Origin: Flammeovirga aprica JL-4
Lineage (GTDB): Bacteria > Bacteroidota > Bacteroidia > Cytophagales > Flammeovirgaceae
Direction of reading: 5' to 3'
Assembly (NCBI RefSeq): GCF_012844305.1
Contig: NZ_JABANE010000017.1
Span: 1-64,000, forward strand
Length of the DNA stretch: 64,000 nucleotides
This document shows positions 37,513 to 46,265 of the stretch, in pieces (within the stretch, counting starts at the first letter, position 1; each line of letters starts with the position of its first letter). The notes below the pieces were generated by a model. The model had not been told where the DNA came from. It ran no database searches and was given only the letters and a program-made list of their open reading frames with translations. The position numbers and the translations under genes are program-made.

Positions 37513-38172
37513 ATGCCACAGAGAATAATTCCCATAGAAAAGATAGAAACTCTTTTAGAGAAGTTCCCAGATCATAAAGAAGAAGTTGAAAATGCTCAAA
37601 ATAGAGTGTTATCAGCAGAACCTCATTATACACTGAGATTGCCTTGGCACTTAAATGCTGATCTTTCACGTAATCATGTCGTTTATGTGATTTGTATTAT
37701 TCAGACGGAGAGTGCTTCTGTGGCTTTGGTCAAAAATGGAAAAATAGTAGATCATAAAACTTTTTCTACTTATGCAGTGAGAAAGAAGCAGGGAAAAAGT
37801 CAGATCAAATATTTAAAAACAAGAGGGAAGTCAAAGGCAGGTTCAAGGTTACGCTTGGCAAATACACTCAACTTCTTCGAACATATCAATGAAAGATTGG
37901 AAGTTTACTTTAAGGAGAATAACATAGAACGCATCGCATTTAGCTGTTCGAAAATTCTGTTGCCTTATTTATTTACATCAAAAGTGAAATGCCCTTTTGA
38001 AAAGAAAGACGAGCGTATCTACAAGATTCCAAAACATATTCCTAATGCCAATTTTGAGGATTTACAGCAAATACATAAGTCGCTTTCAAAAGCTGAATTC
38101 TCTTTTGAAGAAAAAGACTTGGAAGCAGTAGACCTTCTATTAAGTTCAATTTTTAATAAAGATGAAGATTAA
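37513..38172 (+). CDS. Vms1-like release factor (VLRF1/eRF1-like) family protein, probable ribosome-rescue peptidyl-tRNA hydrolase
   Basis: A 219-aa cytoplasmic protein. The diagnostic block is R90-K-K-Q-G-K-S-Q97 followed by a basic helix (RGKSKAGSRLRLANTLNFF). It matches the RKKQGGSQ...GKAxSAGxxLRRYNE pattern of the Vms1/ANKZF1 catalytic domain, in which a glutamine in the GSQ loop promotes cleavage of peptidyl-tRNA on stalled large subunits. N-terminal beta strands with SASVALVKNGKIVDHKTF also fit that fold. By analogy it should act in ribosome rescue. It is preceded by a strong GAGGAGG sequence masked by a hairpin, and its end overlaps the esterase gene by 11 bases. Family call rests on motif recognition only. 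Confidence 0.7.
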   Translation: MPQRIIPIEKIETLLEKFPDHKEEVENAQNRVLSAEPHYTLRLPWHLNADLSRNHVVYVICIIQTESASVALVKNGKIVDHKTFSTYAVRKKQGKSQIKYLKTRGKSKAGSRLRLANTLNFFEHINERLEVYFKENNIERIAFSCSKILLPYLFTSKVKCPFEKKDERIYKIPKHIPNANFEDLQQIHKSLSKAEFSFEEKDLEAVDLLLSSIFNKDED

Positions 38173-39223
38173 AACATTTTTTCTACTATTAATAGGTATA
38201 GCAACACTGAGTTGTGCGCAAACTAACAACAAAAGTATGATGGAGCAACTGACATTTGAGGGAAGAGTAAAGGTAGAACAAAGTCAGGCAGAACTGTACT
38301 GGCCTGGAACTTCGGTCTCATTCCAATTGGAAGGAAAGTACCTCGATCTTGAATTAAGCGATGATATAGGCGAAAGTGAATACGCTTTAATTATTGATGG
38401 TGAAGAACAAGATGCTATTATCCGTCCTGCAGTGGAGAGGTCCACGCTAAGAGTGTGGGAATCAGATCAAAAAGAAACACATACTTTTACTATTCATAGA
38501 AGAAACGATTTCTCAAAAGGAACGACAACCATATATAATATAATAACAGACGGTACGCTCCAAAAGACACAGCCCAAGAAAAAATGGATTGAGTTTTACG
38601 GTAATTCAATTACAGTAGGTTATGCCAATGAAGATCAAACAGGAACAGACAATCCACTTTATACTAATAATTATAAAGCCTTTTCAGCACTTACCGCGAG
38701 ACATTTTGATGCATCACTATCCTGTATCGCTAAATCAGGCATTGGGATAACCGTAAGTTGGTTTGATCTGATCATGCCTGAATTGTATGACCGTTTTAAT
38801 CCTAATGACCCTACTTCAAAATGGGATTTTCATCAAAAAACACCCGACTTAGTGGTCGTCAATTTACTTCAAAATGATAGTTGGCTGTATTTGAACCGCG
38901 ATAATGAGAACTATAGAAAAAGGATTGGAAATCTTGTACCGAATAAGGAGTTTATCATTGAGCATTATATTTCATTTCTACAAAAACTTAAAGGAAAATA
39001 TCCGAACACCTCTATTATCTGTGCTTTAGGGTGTATGGATATTGTAAAAGAAGGCTCACCATGGCCTGAATATGTGACAGAGGCCATCAGAAGAATGGAT
39101 GATCCAAAATTGTACTTTTTAAGAATGCCCTACCTTGCCAAAACAGCCCATCCAAGTGCGGAAATGCATCAGGAAATGGCAGACTCACTTGCACATTTTA
39201 TAGAAAAGAAGGACCTGCTTTAA
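38162..39223 (+). CDS. SGNH-hydrolase carbohydrate esterase (CE2-like acetyl esterase), lipoprotein
   Basis: A 353-aa exported esterase with a lipoprotein signal (FFLLLIGIATLSC). An N-terminal jelly-roll domain (about 30-135; EGRVKVEQSQAELYWPGTSV) precedes the SGNH domain, the two-domain layout of CE2 enzymes that remove acetyl groups from polysaccharides. The nucleophile is S149 in FYGNSITVGY; the C-terminal catalytic block is AKTAHPSAEMHQ with the histidine of HPS. The ATG lies inside the last codons of the VLRF1-like gene (11-base overlap), an odd operon partner for a secreted sugar esterase. Confidence 0.85.
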   Translation: MKIKTFFLLLIGIATLSCAQTNNKSMMEQLTFEGRVKVEQSQAELYWPGTSVSFQLEGKYLDLELSDDIGESEYALIIDGEEQDAIIRPAVERSTLRVWESDQKETHTFTIHRRNDFSKGTTTIYNIITDGTLQKTQPKKKWIEFYGNSITVGYANEDQTGTDNPLYTNNYKAFSALTARHFDASLSCIAKSGIGITVSWFDLIMPELYDRFNPNDPTSKWDFHQKTPDLVVVNLLQNDSWLYLNRDNENYRKRIGNLVPNKEFIIEHYISFLQKLKGKYPNTSIICALGCMDIVKEGSPWPEYVTEAIRRMDDPKLYFLRMPYLAKTAHPSAEMHQEMADSLAHFIEKKDLL

Positions 39224-39352
39224 CATTGAATAATAATCAGATAAAGAGAGTACTTTTATAAGATTATTTCAAATTAATGGCTTCCTTTCTTTTATTCGAC
39301 GGTATAATTTTTTAGTTTCTATTATAATTATAACCTTAAACTTAGCACAGGA

Positions 39353-39895
39353 ATGTACGGTATTGTAAACAAAGCCATCGAAGGTTTAGTAACTACTAAT
39401 TTCGGAGAAGAAAAATGGGAGAAAATACTTGAAGAAAGCGGTGTAGATCATGATGTGTTTTCTACAAATGAGATATATGATGATAAAATTACTTTTGATT
39501 TAGCAATCGCTGCTTCAGAAGTCTTAGGTATTTCTGTAAGCGATGTATTAATAGCATTTGGAAAATACTGGGTTTTGACAACTGCTAAGAAGCATTATGG
39601 CTCATTGATGGAAACAGGAGGCGAAACATTGAAAGAGTTTTTTGTGAACTTACCAAACTTTCACAGTAGAGTAATGTTGCTTTATCCTAATATTCAACCA
39701 CCGGAGTTTGATGTTGAATATATTGGTGAGTCTGAAATGAAATTAAAATATTTTTCACAAAGAGAAGGATTAACAGATTTTGTTCATGGTTTAATTTTAG
39801 GCCTTGGTGAAGCTTTTGATATTGAGGTGGAAACACATTTGATTCAAGGAAGAAAAGACGGTTTGCCGTATGATGAGTTTTCAGTAAAGTGGTAG
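39353..39895 (+). CDS. H-NOX heme nitric-oxide/oxygen sensor
   Basis: A 180-aa heme sensor of the HNOB family, normal length for a stand-alone H-NOX. The proximal heme ligand is H104 (NFHSRVMLLYPNIQPPEF), and the propionate-binding YxSxR motif is Y133-F-S135-Q-R137. The distal pocket residues cannot be judged by eye, so NO- versus O2-selectivity is open; most facultative or aerobic bacterial H-NOX proteins coupled to kinases bind NO. It is separated by only four bases from the hybrid kinase gene, which has the partner domain, so it should control kinase activity on binding NO. Confidence 0.95.
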   Translation: MYGIVNKAIEGLVTTNFGEEKWEKILEESGVDHDVFSTNEIYDDKITFDLAIAASEVLGISVSDVLIAFGKYWVLTTAKKHYGSLMETGGETLKEFFVNLPNFHSRVMLLYPNIQPPEFDVEYIGESEMKLKYFSQREGLTDFVHGLILGLGEAFDIEVETHLIQGRKDGLPYDEFSVKW

Positions 39896-39899
39896 TTCA

Positions 39900-42800
39900 A
39901 TGGAGATAAAGGTAGGGAAAGCAAATCTGGATATAAATTTAATATCTCCTTTTTACTTTATAGTCAATAGAGACTTGAAAATCATATCAGTAGGGAAAAG
40001 TTTAGACAAGCTCTTCCCTAATTCTGTTAATGAAAAACTGGAGAATGTATTGGCAATGGCAAGGCCTTGGAGTATAAAAATGGAGTTTGACCCCATTTGT
40101 ACGCAATTGAAAAAGGTTTTTGTCTTTCAGAATAAGGAAAGGGAATTGGTGCTTAGAGGGCAGGTGATATTATTAGAAGAGGAAGATCATCTGATTTTTT
40201 TAGGATCGCCATGGATGAATACCACTGATGAATTGGTAAAACATAAGTTAGCCCTTACAGATTTTGCATTAAATGACCCTACACCTGATGCGATTCAACT
40301 CTTGAAGATGAACGAAATCAATCTCAATGAGCTGAAAGAAATGACGACCAAATTAAGGTCTCAAAAAGCTGATATTCAGAAGAAAGAGATATTGTATAGA
40401 GGTCTCGTTGAGAATGCTTCAGAAATGATCTGCCGTTATGATCTAGAAGGTAAACTTTTGTATGTCAACCCTGCAACAATGAAAATTACAGGGTATACAG
40501 AAGAGGAACTAAATGGTAAATTGTTTTTTAGTTTAATCTCCTCTGACCAAAGGGCTGATATTACTAGGAAGTTTAAAAAGCAGTTAGAAGAAAAAATTTC
40601 CAAGGATGTCTATGAGTTTAGCATTGCTAGTAAGGCAGGGAAAAAGGTTTGGATCCTTCAAACGGTCATTGCAATTCAAGACGCCGATGGAGAAGTAGTA
40701 GGTTATACGTCGGTGGGAATAGATATTTCACTGCGTAAAGAAATGGAAGAAACGTTGGAGAATGCTCGTCAGAAAGCATTGGAATCTGCGAGAATCAAAG
40801 AGCGTTTTATCGCTAATACTTCGCATGAGTTAAGAACACCAATGAATGCAATTATTGGCCTTTCCAATTTATTAATTAAAACTCCATTATTACCTAAACA
40901 GGAAGAATTTATTGACGCTATTAGAACTTCAGCAGAAAACCTTCTGGTGGTGATCAATGATGTGTTGGATATTTCAAAGATTGAATCGGAAAAACTAGAG
41001 ATTGAATTTATTGAGTTTGACCTCAAAGAAAAAATAAAATTATTTGTAAAATCTTTAGAAATAAGAGCCACAGAGAAAAATATTGTTTTAAAACACATTT
41101 GGGATGATAATGTGCACCCTACTATCCTCGGTGACCCTTACCGACTCAATCAAGTACTGACAAACTTGGTGAGCAATGCTATTAAATTTACTACTAAAGG
41201 TGAAGTGAAGTTAGAAGTGAACCTTGATAATGTAGAAGGAGAAAAACAACATGTTAGCTTCAAAGTGGTAGATACTGGTGAGGGTATTCCACCTGAAAAG
41301 CATGAATCAATTTTTGATGGGTTTTCACAGGCAGATGCCTCTGTTACACGTAAGTTTGGAGGTACTGGCTTAGGACTGACGATCAGTAGAAGCTTGGTGG
41401 AACTGATGGGTGGTAATATTAAAGTGGAGAGTGAAGTGGGAGTAGGTTCTACTTTTACCGTCAGCATTCCATTTGAGATGTGTGAACATGTAGAGGTTGT
41501 GAAGTCAGGATTGGATGTGCCTGAAGAAGTAGATTGGAGTGAATTTAAAGTACTAGTGGTAGAAGATAATCAGTTCAATCAACTATTGGCGGAGAATATT
41601 CTGAACCAATGGAAGTTGCAGATTGAGATGGTCAATAATGGAGAGGAAGCTGTTGAAATACTGAAAACGCATACTTTTGATATTATCCTAATGGATATTC
41701 AAATGCCAGTTATGGATGGTATTGAGGCAACAAATTATATTAGAAATACACTTCAGATTGGCACGCCTATTATCGCCTTAACAGCCAATGCCATGAAAGA
41801 CGATTTGGCTTATTACAAACAAATAGGGATGAATTCCTGCGTGACCAAACCTTTCCAGCAAGACGATCTCCAAAATGAGCTTTATAAATTACTGATCAAT
41901 AAGGATGTAGTAGATGAGCACGAAGTAGATTTGTCACAATGGCAAGGTAAAAAAATATTAGTGGTAGAAGATAACGAATTCAATCAGCTGCTCGTATCTT
42001 CTATCCTTACAGACTGGGGGCTGGAGGTGCATAAATCTGACGATGGGATTAGTGCATTAGAATTGATAGAAAATACGAATTACGACCTTATACTGATGGA
42101 TATAAAGATGCCAAAAATGGATGGCATTGAAACTACAAAAAATATAAGAAATAAACTCTCCAGAAATACGCCTATTATTGCCTTCTCAGCTCATTTATCT
42201 GAAGAAATAGAAAAGAAATTTTTAGAGGTGGGAATGAATGGCTGTATACCAAAACCTTTTAAAGTAGGGCAGCTGAAAAAGATCATTCACGATGTATTTT
42301 CATTGAATAATAATGATGACAATGTAATTCAAAAACCAAAAGAAGAGTGGCAGGGCAAGAAAGTGCTAGTAGTGGAAGATAATATGTTCAATCAGCTTCT
42401 GGTAGTGAACATTTTAGAAGGATGGGGAATGGAAATTGTCACTGCAGAAAATGGTCAGGAAGCCATTGAAAAATTTGAAGAGCACACTTTTGATATTGTT
42501 TTGATGGATATTCAAATGCCTGTTATGGATGGTATTGAGGCTACTAAAATAATTCGGAAAAAATTTGATGACACTTTGCCAATTATTGCATTAACGGCTA
42601 ATTCAGGTGCTGATGATCAGAAGTTATACAGAATGAGCGGTATGAATGCCTGTGTAGCAAAACCGTTTGACTTGGAGGAGTTTGAAACAACGATTAAAAA
42701 CTTTTTGACCCAAGATAATATAATCAATGAGAAAGAGCCAGATACTCCTGCTTCTTCTCAAAAACGTGTACTTATTGTAGAGGACAACCCTTTTAATGTA

Positions 42801-43115
42801 TTATTGCTGAAGGGGATTTTAGAGCAATGGGACCTCATGATTGATGAAGCTGAAAATGGCAGAATAGCCGTTGATATGGTTAAAATCACTGATTATGATT
42901 TAATCCTAATGGATATTCAAATGCCGGAAATGGATGGAGTAGAAGCGACAGAAATTATTCGCAATGATCTGAAGATAGATAAGCCAATTATTGCCATTAC
43001 AGCTAACTCTCAACCCGATTTAGTTCAAAAATATTTCAATGTGGGGATGAATGGCTGTATCCCAAAACCTTACGGTCAGGAAGAACTGCAGAAATCAATT
43101 ATGAAATACCTGTAG
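39900..43115 (+). CDS. H-NOX-associated hybrid histidine kinase with four tandem receiver domains
   Basis: A 1071-aa soluble hybrid kinase without obvious membrane segments. Domains in order: an HNOBA-type domain (about 8-110; SPFYFIVNRDLKIISVG), a connecting helix, a PAS domain (about 160-280), HisKA with H309 (NTSHELRTPMNA), HATPase (to about 525; GTGLGLTISR), then four receiver domains. Their phospho-acceptor aspartates are D599, D734, D870 and D1005, each in an LMDIxMPxMDG motif. All have the acidic pair (VEDN) and the lysine (KPF or KPY), so all four look active. There is no Hpt domain. Together with the H-NOX gene it forms an NO-responsive phosphorelay; the output regulator is not nearby. 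Confidence 0.93.
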   Translation: MEIKVGKANLDINLISPFYFIVNRDLKIISVGKSLDKLFPNSVNEKLENVLAMARPWSIKMEFDPICTQLKKVFVFQNKERELVLRGQVILLEEEDHLIFLGSPWMNTTDELVKHKLALTDFALNDPTPDAIQLLKMNEINLNELKEMTTKLRSQKADIQKKEILYRGLVENASEMICRYDLEGKLLYVNPATMKITGYTEEELNGKLFFSLISSDQRADITRKFKKQLEEKISKDVYEFSIASKAGKKVWILQTVIAIQDADGEVVGYTSVGIDISLRKEMEETLENARQKALESARIKERFIANTSHELRTPMNAIIGLSNLLIKTPLLPKQEEFIDAIRTSAENLLVVINDVLDISKIESEKLEIEFIEFDLKEKIKLFVKSLEIRATEKNIVLKHIWDDNVHPTILGDPYRLNQVLTNLVSNAIKFTTKGEVKLEVNLDNVEGEKQHVSFKVVDTGEGIPPEKHESIFDGFSQADASVTRKFGGTGLGLTISRSLVELMGGNIKVESEVGVGSTFTVSIPFEMCEHVEVVKSGLDVPEEVDWSEFKVLVVEDNQFNQLLAENILNQWKLQIEMVNNGEEAVEILKTHTFDIILMDIQMPVMDGIEATNYIRNTLQIGTPIIALTANAMKDDLAYYKQIGMNSCVTKPFQQDDLQNELYKLLINKDVVDEHEVDLSQWQGKKILVVEDNEFNQLLVSSILTDWGLEVHKSDDGISALELIENTNYDLILMDIKMPKMDGIETTKNIRNKLSRNTPIIAFSAHLSEEIEKKFLEVGMNGCIPKPFKVGQLKKIIHDVFSLNNNDDNVIQKPKEEWQGKKVLVVEDNMFNQLLVVNILEGWGMEIVTAENGQEAIEKFEEHTFDIVLMDIQMPVMDGIEATKIIRKKFDDTLPIIALTANSGADDQKLYRMSGMNACVAKPFDLEEFETTIKNFLTQDNIINEKEPDTPASSQKRVLIVEDNPFNVLLLKGILEQWDLMIDEAENGRIAVDMVKITDYDLILMDIQMPEMDGVEATEIIRNDLKIDKPIIAITANSQPDLVQKYFNVGMNGCIPKPYGQEELQKSIMKYL

Positions 43116-43255
43116 GTGCTATGTACTTACAAAAAACAGAATTACACTCATTTTTGGTCCATCTAAAAATAATTTTCAATACTTTTCACCTTTAAAAATC
43201 AAATAAATTTAAAGATTCAACATTATTCTGAAAAAAGGTAGAGTAAAAGCTTTTT

Positions 43256-43353
43256 TTTGTACTCGCTATTTTAGTAATTTGTGGGCTAATTGAGAATTGA
43301 CTACAATCATTTTCTTGATTAGGCTTTTTCACTTCAATTTTGGAGTGAAAAAA
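43256..43353 (+). promoter_or_regulatory. rpoA upstream region: promoter-like element and hairpin
   Basis: TAATTTG near 43276, preceded at about 20 bases by a T-rich TTTG, resembles a Bacteroidota promoter. Downstream, TTTTTCACT and AGTGAAAAA (43325-43353) form a hairpin in the presumed leader of rpoA. Its T run is in the 5' arm, so it is not a good terminator for the kinase gene. Confidence 0.35.
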
Positions 43354-43411
43354 ATAGTTCGTTTAGAATTAGTTTTGAACAGGAATATAATTTCAAAGTA
43401 GAAAAATAAAT

Positions 43412-44407
43412 ATGTCAGTACTATCTTTCCAAAAGCCAGATAAAGTAGTAATGGAGAAGACCGATAACGATAATAAAGGTCTTTTTGAATTTAAACCATT
43501 AGAAAGAGGTTTCGGAGCAACGATTGGAAACTCTTTCAGAAGAGTACTACTTTCATCTCTTGAAGGATATGCGATTACGGGCGTTAAGTTCCCAAATGTC
43601 GTACAAGAATCATCTAAGATTAGTGGTATTATCGAAGAAGTTGCTGAAGTAGTGCTTAACCTTAAGCAAGTACGTTTCAAGCGTTTCGCTGAAGAGCCAT
43701 CTCAAAAAATCAGCATTGATTTTAGCGGTAAAAACCAGTTTACTGCAGGTGATATTGCACAATATACTGAGGACTTTACAATCTTGAACCCAGATCTAGT
43801 GATCTGTAATCTTGAGAACGCAAGCCTTAAGATGGAATTAACTATCCAAAGTGGTAGAGGTTATGTTGAAGCAAAAGAGCAGAAACTTCCTGAGTCTACT
43901 GAAGGTGTAGGTGTTATTGCTATCGATGCAGTATTCACTCCAATCAAAAACGTAGAATACCATGTGGAGAACACTCGTGTGGAGCAACGTACTGACTATG
44001 AGAAATTAACAATCACTATTGAAACTGACGGTTCAATCGACCCTCAAGAAGCGTTGCAAGGTGGTGCTAATATCTTAATTCAGCATTACGCTCAAATCAC
44101 TGACAAGGATATCACTTTCGAAATCCATAAGAGAGAGAGTGAAGTGGAATTGGATCCAGCAGAAATCAAAAGACGTGCTATCCTTGAAACTTCTATCGCT
44201 GATCTTGAATTATCAGTTCGTGCTTACAACAGTTTGAAAGCAGGTGAAGTGAAAACTCTTGGTGATTTAGTTTCTTTAGAAATCCGTGACTTGATGAAAT
44301 TCAGAAACTTCGGTAAGAAAACACTTACAGAATTAGAAGAATTATTATCAGAAAGAGATTTAACTTTCGGTATGGATGTTTCAAAGTACCGTTTAGGCGA
44401 GAAATAA
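43412..44407 (+). CDS. rpoA: DNA-directed RNA polymerase subunit alpha, outside the ribosomal operon
   Basis: A complete 331-aa alpha subunit. The N-terminal assembly domain has the canonical FEPLERGFG-like start (FKPLERGFGATIGNSFRRVLLSS in pattern) and GIIEEVAEVVLNLKQ. The C-terminal domain is full-length, with the promoter-contact residues R270 and N273 (LELSVRAYNSLKAG) and NFGKKTL. Codon use looks biased as in highly expressed genes (many CGT arginine codons). Unusually, no rpsM, rpsK, rpsD or rplQ lies next to it: upstream is the H-NOX kinase, downstream a terminator and a small membrane protein. It is either a second rpoA copy or the only one after operon rearrangement. Confidence 0.95.
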   Translation: MSVLSFQKPDKVVMEKTDNDNKGLFEFKPLERGFGATIGNSFRRVLLSSLEGYAITGVKFPNVVQESSKISGIIEEVAEVVLNLKQVRFKRFAEEPSQKISIDFSGKNQFTAGDIAQYTEDFTILNPDLVICNLENASLKMELTIQSGRGYVEAKEQKLPESTEGVGVIAIDAVFTPIKNVEYHVENTRVEQRTDYEKLTITIETDGSIDPQEALQGGANILIQHYAQITDKDITFEIHKRESEVELDPAEIKRRAILETSIADLELSVRAYNSLKAGEVKTLGDLVSLEIRDLMKFRNFGKKTLTELEELLSERDLTFGMDVSKYRLGEK

Positions 44408-44430
44408 GAAATAATCTTATAATGATATAT

Positions 44431-44468
44431 AAAGCTGATGAGTTGCAGAACTTGTCAGCTTTTTTATT
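44431..44468 (+). terminator. Rho-independent terminator after rpoA
   Basis: AAAGCTGATGAGTT / AACTTGTCAGCTTT with a 4-base loop and a T run, 23 bases after the stop. The next gene's ATG follows at once, so read-through may be used. Confidence 0.8.
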
Positions 44469-44477
44469 TTTAGGCCA

Positions 44478-44891
44478 ATGAAGACAATTAAAATTTATAA
44501 TATCCCTTCTTACATTGAAAAAATTATTCTAGGCTTCAGTTTTTTAGTGGTGGCACTAGGAAGCTTTTCAGATAATTTTGGGATTTCAGAACTTCTTGAG
44601 AATATTTTGATAATAGTAGGGTTTGGACTGCTGTTGCTGTATCAAAGCAGAGTATGGTGGTTTAAAGACTATGTAGAGTGGAATAAGAAACAGATTTACC
44701 TGAAACTGGGTACTGGGAAAGGAATTAAACTGAAGTTCTCTTATTTGCATTCATGTGTGTTACAGAAGGAGTTTCTTCTACTTAAATTGAAAAATGGAGA
44801 GACGATCTCCATAAGTATCAAAGAATACGATAGAAAGCAGGTACAGGAACTGCAGCTACTTTTGATGGAGAATATCATTGATAAATTATAA
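44478..44891 (+). CDS. Small membrane protein with PH-like C-terminal domain
   Basis: A 137-aa protein with two hydrophobic helices (about 13-32 and 40-56) and a cytoplasmic beta-rich part (about 60-137; YVEWNKKQIYLKLGTGKGIKL and LKLKNGETISISI) of the bacterial-PH type often called a membrane-anchored PH-like domain. Function unknown. It begins 70 bases after rpoA, immediately behind the rpoA terminator, and shares a bidirectional terminator with the convergent gene at 45041. Confidence 0.7.
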   Translation: MKTIKIYNIPSYIEKIILGFSFLVVALGSFSDNFGISELLENILIIVGFGLLLLYQSRVWWFKDYVEWNKKQIYLKLGTGKGIKLKFSYLHSCVLQKEFLLLKLKNGETISISIKEYDRKQVQELQLLLMENIIDKL

Positions 44892-44975
44892 AGATGAAAT
44901 CAGTGTAGATAAATTAATTCTGTAAAGGATAATATCATCCGCATTCAATACAAATATTCTCTTGTAACAAAAGAA

Positions 44976-45023
44976 TAAACCCCTCAGATGTGATAGAAAA
45001 TCATGTCTGAGGGGTTTGTTTTT
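44976..45023. terminator. Bidirectional terminator
   Basis: AAACCCCTCAGATG / CATGTCTGAGGGGTTT with T-rich tails in both directions, between convergent stops at 44891 and 45041. Confidence 0.85.
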
Positions 45024-45040
45024 CATTTTAAACATTGCGG

Positions 45041-45325
45041 TTAAGCATGTTGATGAGGTCTTTCATCTTTTCCCCAGTAATACCATAGTGCACCTGCAAA
45101 TAGGCCTGCTATTCCAATGGTATGACTTAGTCTGAAACCATTTAGATTCATAGTATAGAAGAACCAAAATGTATCACTTAAGAGAGGAGTGAAGAAGGAA
45201 ATGGCAGCTGCCAATAACCCTTTCAGCTTGTAGGCTTGATGCACAAAAAAGAGGTGGTAAGCCAATGCTAAAAAGGGAAATACACCAATGATGAAATTTA
45301 GAATATAATCTTTTATGCTTTTCAT
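45041..45325 (-). CDS. Small integral membrane protein of unknown function
   Basis: A 94-aa protein from the ATG at 45325 (MKSIKDYILNFI); a TTG three codons upstream is less likely. It has about three hydrophobic helices (8-25, 33-50 and 62-80) and a histidine-containing tail (KDERPHQHA). The pattern of a short polytopic protein with a His-rich end is seen in many unnamed Bacteroidota membrane proteins; I do not recognise a family. Confidence 0.65.
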   Translation of the reverse strand: MKSIKDYILNFIIGVFPFLALAYHLFFVHQAYKLKGLLAAAISFFTPLLSDTFWFFYTMNLNGFRLSHTIGIAGLFAGALWYYWGKDERPHQHA

Positions 45326-45513
45326 GACGTACAAATATTAGGTTTATTTAAATATGGTTAATGTTAAACTAAAAAGCAATTCATTTGTCTTAATAATTGG
45401 TAAACAGTTAGTTAGTGTTTTTTGGTTTTCTGTTGAATTCCATTGTTTTCAATGTTGGGCTATTTGACCAAGTGTTAGGGCTAAATTGCCAACTGTAATT
45501 TTCAGAATAAACA

Positions 45514-45521
45514 GATATTTG
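45514..45521 (+). promoter_or_regulatory. Candidate -7 element for the SRPBCC gene
   Basis: GATATTTG, one base off TAnnTTTG, 38 bases before the ATG at 45560. Confidence 0.3.
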
Positions 45522-45559
45522 TATTAAGAAAAATAAATCATACTAAAAACATCGAAATC

Positions 45560-46156
45560 ATGAAAAAGAAGTATCTATTATTCATCGCATTAATTATTGT
45601 AGTCACAGGTCTAACGTCATTTATTTTTACTAGAGAGCGAACGAATAAAATCACAATTAAACAATACATCCCAGCTAGAGTAGACAAAGTTTGGGCTGTT
45701 GTAGGTGAAGATTTTGGAGGGATTGCGAAAACGAACCCTAACATTGTAAGTTCATCATTGATCAATGGATTTGAAAGAGCGGGAGAAGGAGCAGAAAGAG
45801 TATGTAATTTCAATTATGAAGGAACATCTTATATCCATGAAAAGCAGGTGGACTTCAATCCAGATAATTATTCTTTTAAAGTGAAAGTATTTCATGTGCA
45901 TGGTACTCCATTGAAGGAGGAAGAGTCTTTTGCAGAATACAAATTGATACCGAAAGACGCTAATACTTGCGAGCTGATTTTCTCTTTCCAGTATGAAACT
46001 ACTCCTTTTTTCTTAGGCGATGTAATGAAGCCTTTTATGAAAGAAGATTTGAAGGATTATTTAGTGGGAATACAGCATTATGTGTTAACGGGTGAGGATG
46101 TGAATCATAAAAACATCGATCACTTAAAACAAAAGTATGATGTAAGCAGTTTATAA
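45560..46156 (+). CDS. SRPBCC/polyketide-cyclase-like protein with membrane anchor
   Basis: A 198-aa protein with an N-terminal hydrophobic helix (YLLFIALIIVVTGLTSFIF) followed by a START/SRPBCC-type lipid- or ligand-binding fold: ARVDKVWAVVGEDFGGIAKTNPN, the EGAERVCNF strand and a C-terminal long helix (FMKEDLKDYLVGIQHYV). The ligand is unknown. The helix could be an anchor or an uncleaved signal. A bidirectional terminator follows at 46209-46237. Confidence 0.75.
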   Translation: MKKKYLLFIALIIVVTGLTSFIFTRERTNKITIKQYIPARVDKVWAVVGEDFGGIAKTNPNIVSSSLINGFERAGEGAERVCNFNYEGTSYIHEKQVDFNPDNYSFKVKVFHVHGTPLKEEESFAEYKLIPKDANTCELIFSFQYETTPFFLGDVMKPFMKEDLKDYLVGIQHYVLTGEDVNHKNIDHLKQKYDVSSL

Positions 46157-46208
46157 AGTCAAACATATAAAGATTGAACAGTAGTATTTATTCATTATCA
46201 AAACAAAA

Positions 46209-46237
46209 AACCAAAGATCATATCTTTGGTTTTTTTA
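46209..46237. terminator. Bidirectional terminator
   Basis: AAACCAAAGAT / ATCTTTGGTTT with a 3-base loop and long A/T flanks, between the convergent stops at 46156 and 46266. Confidence 0.85.
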
Positions 46238-46265
46238 TGCGTTTAGAACATGTTTGAAACATCTT

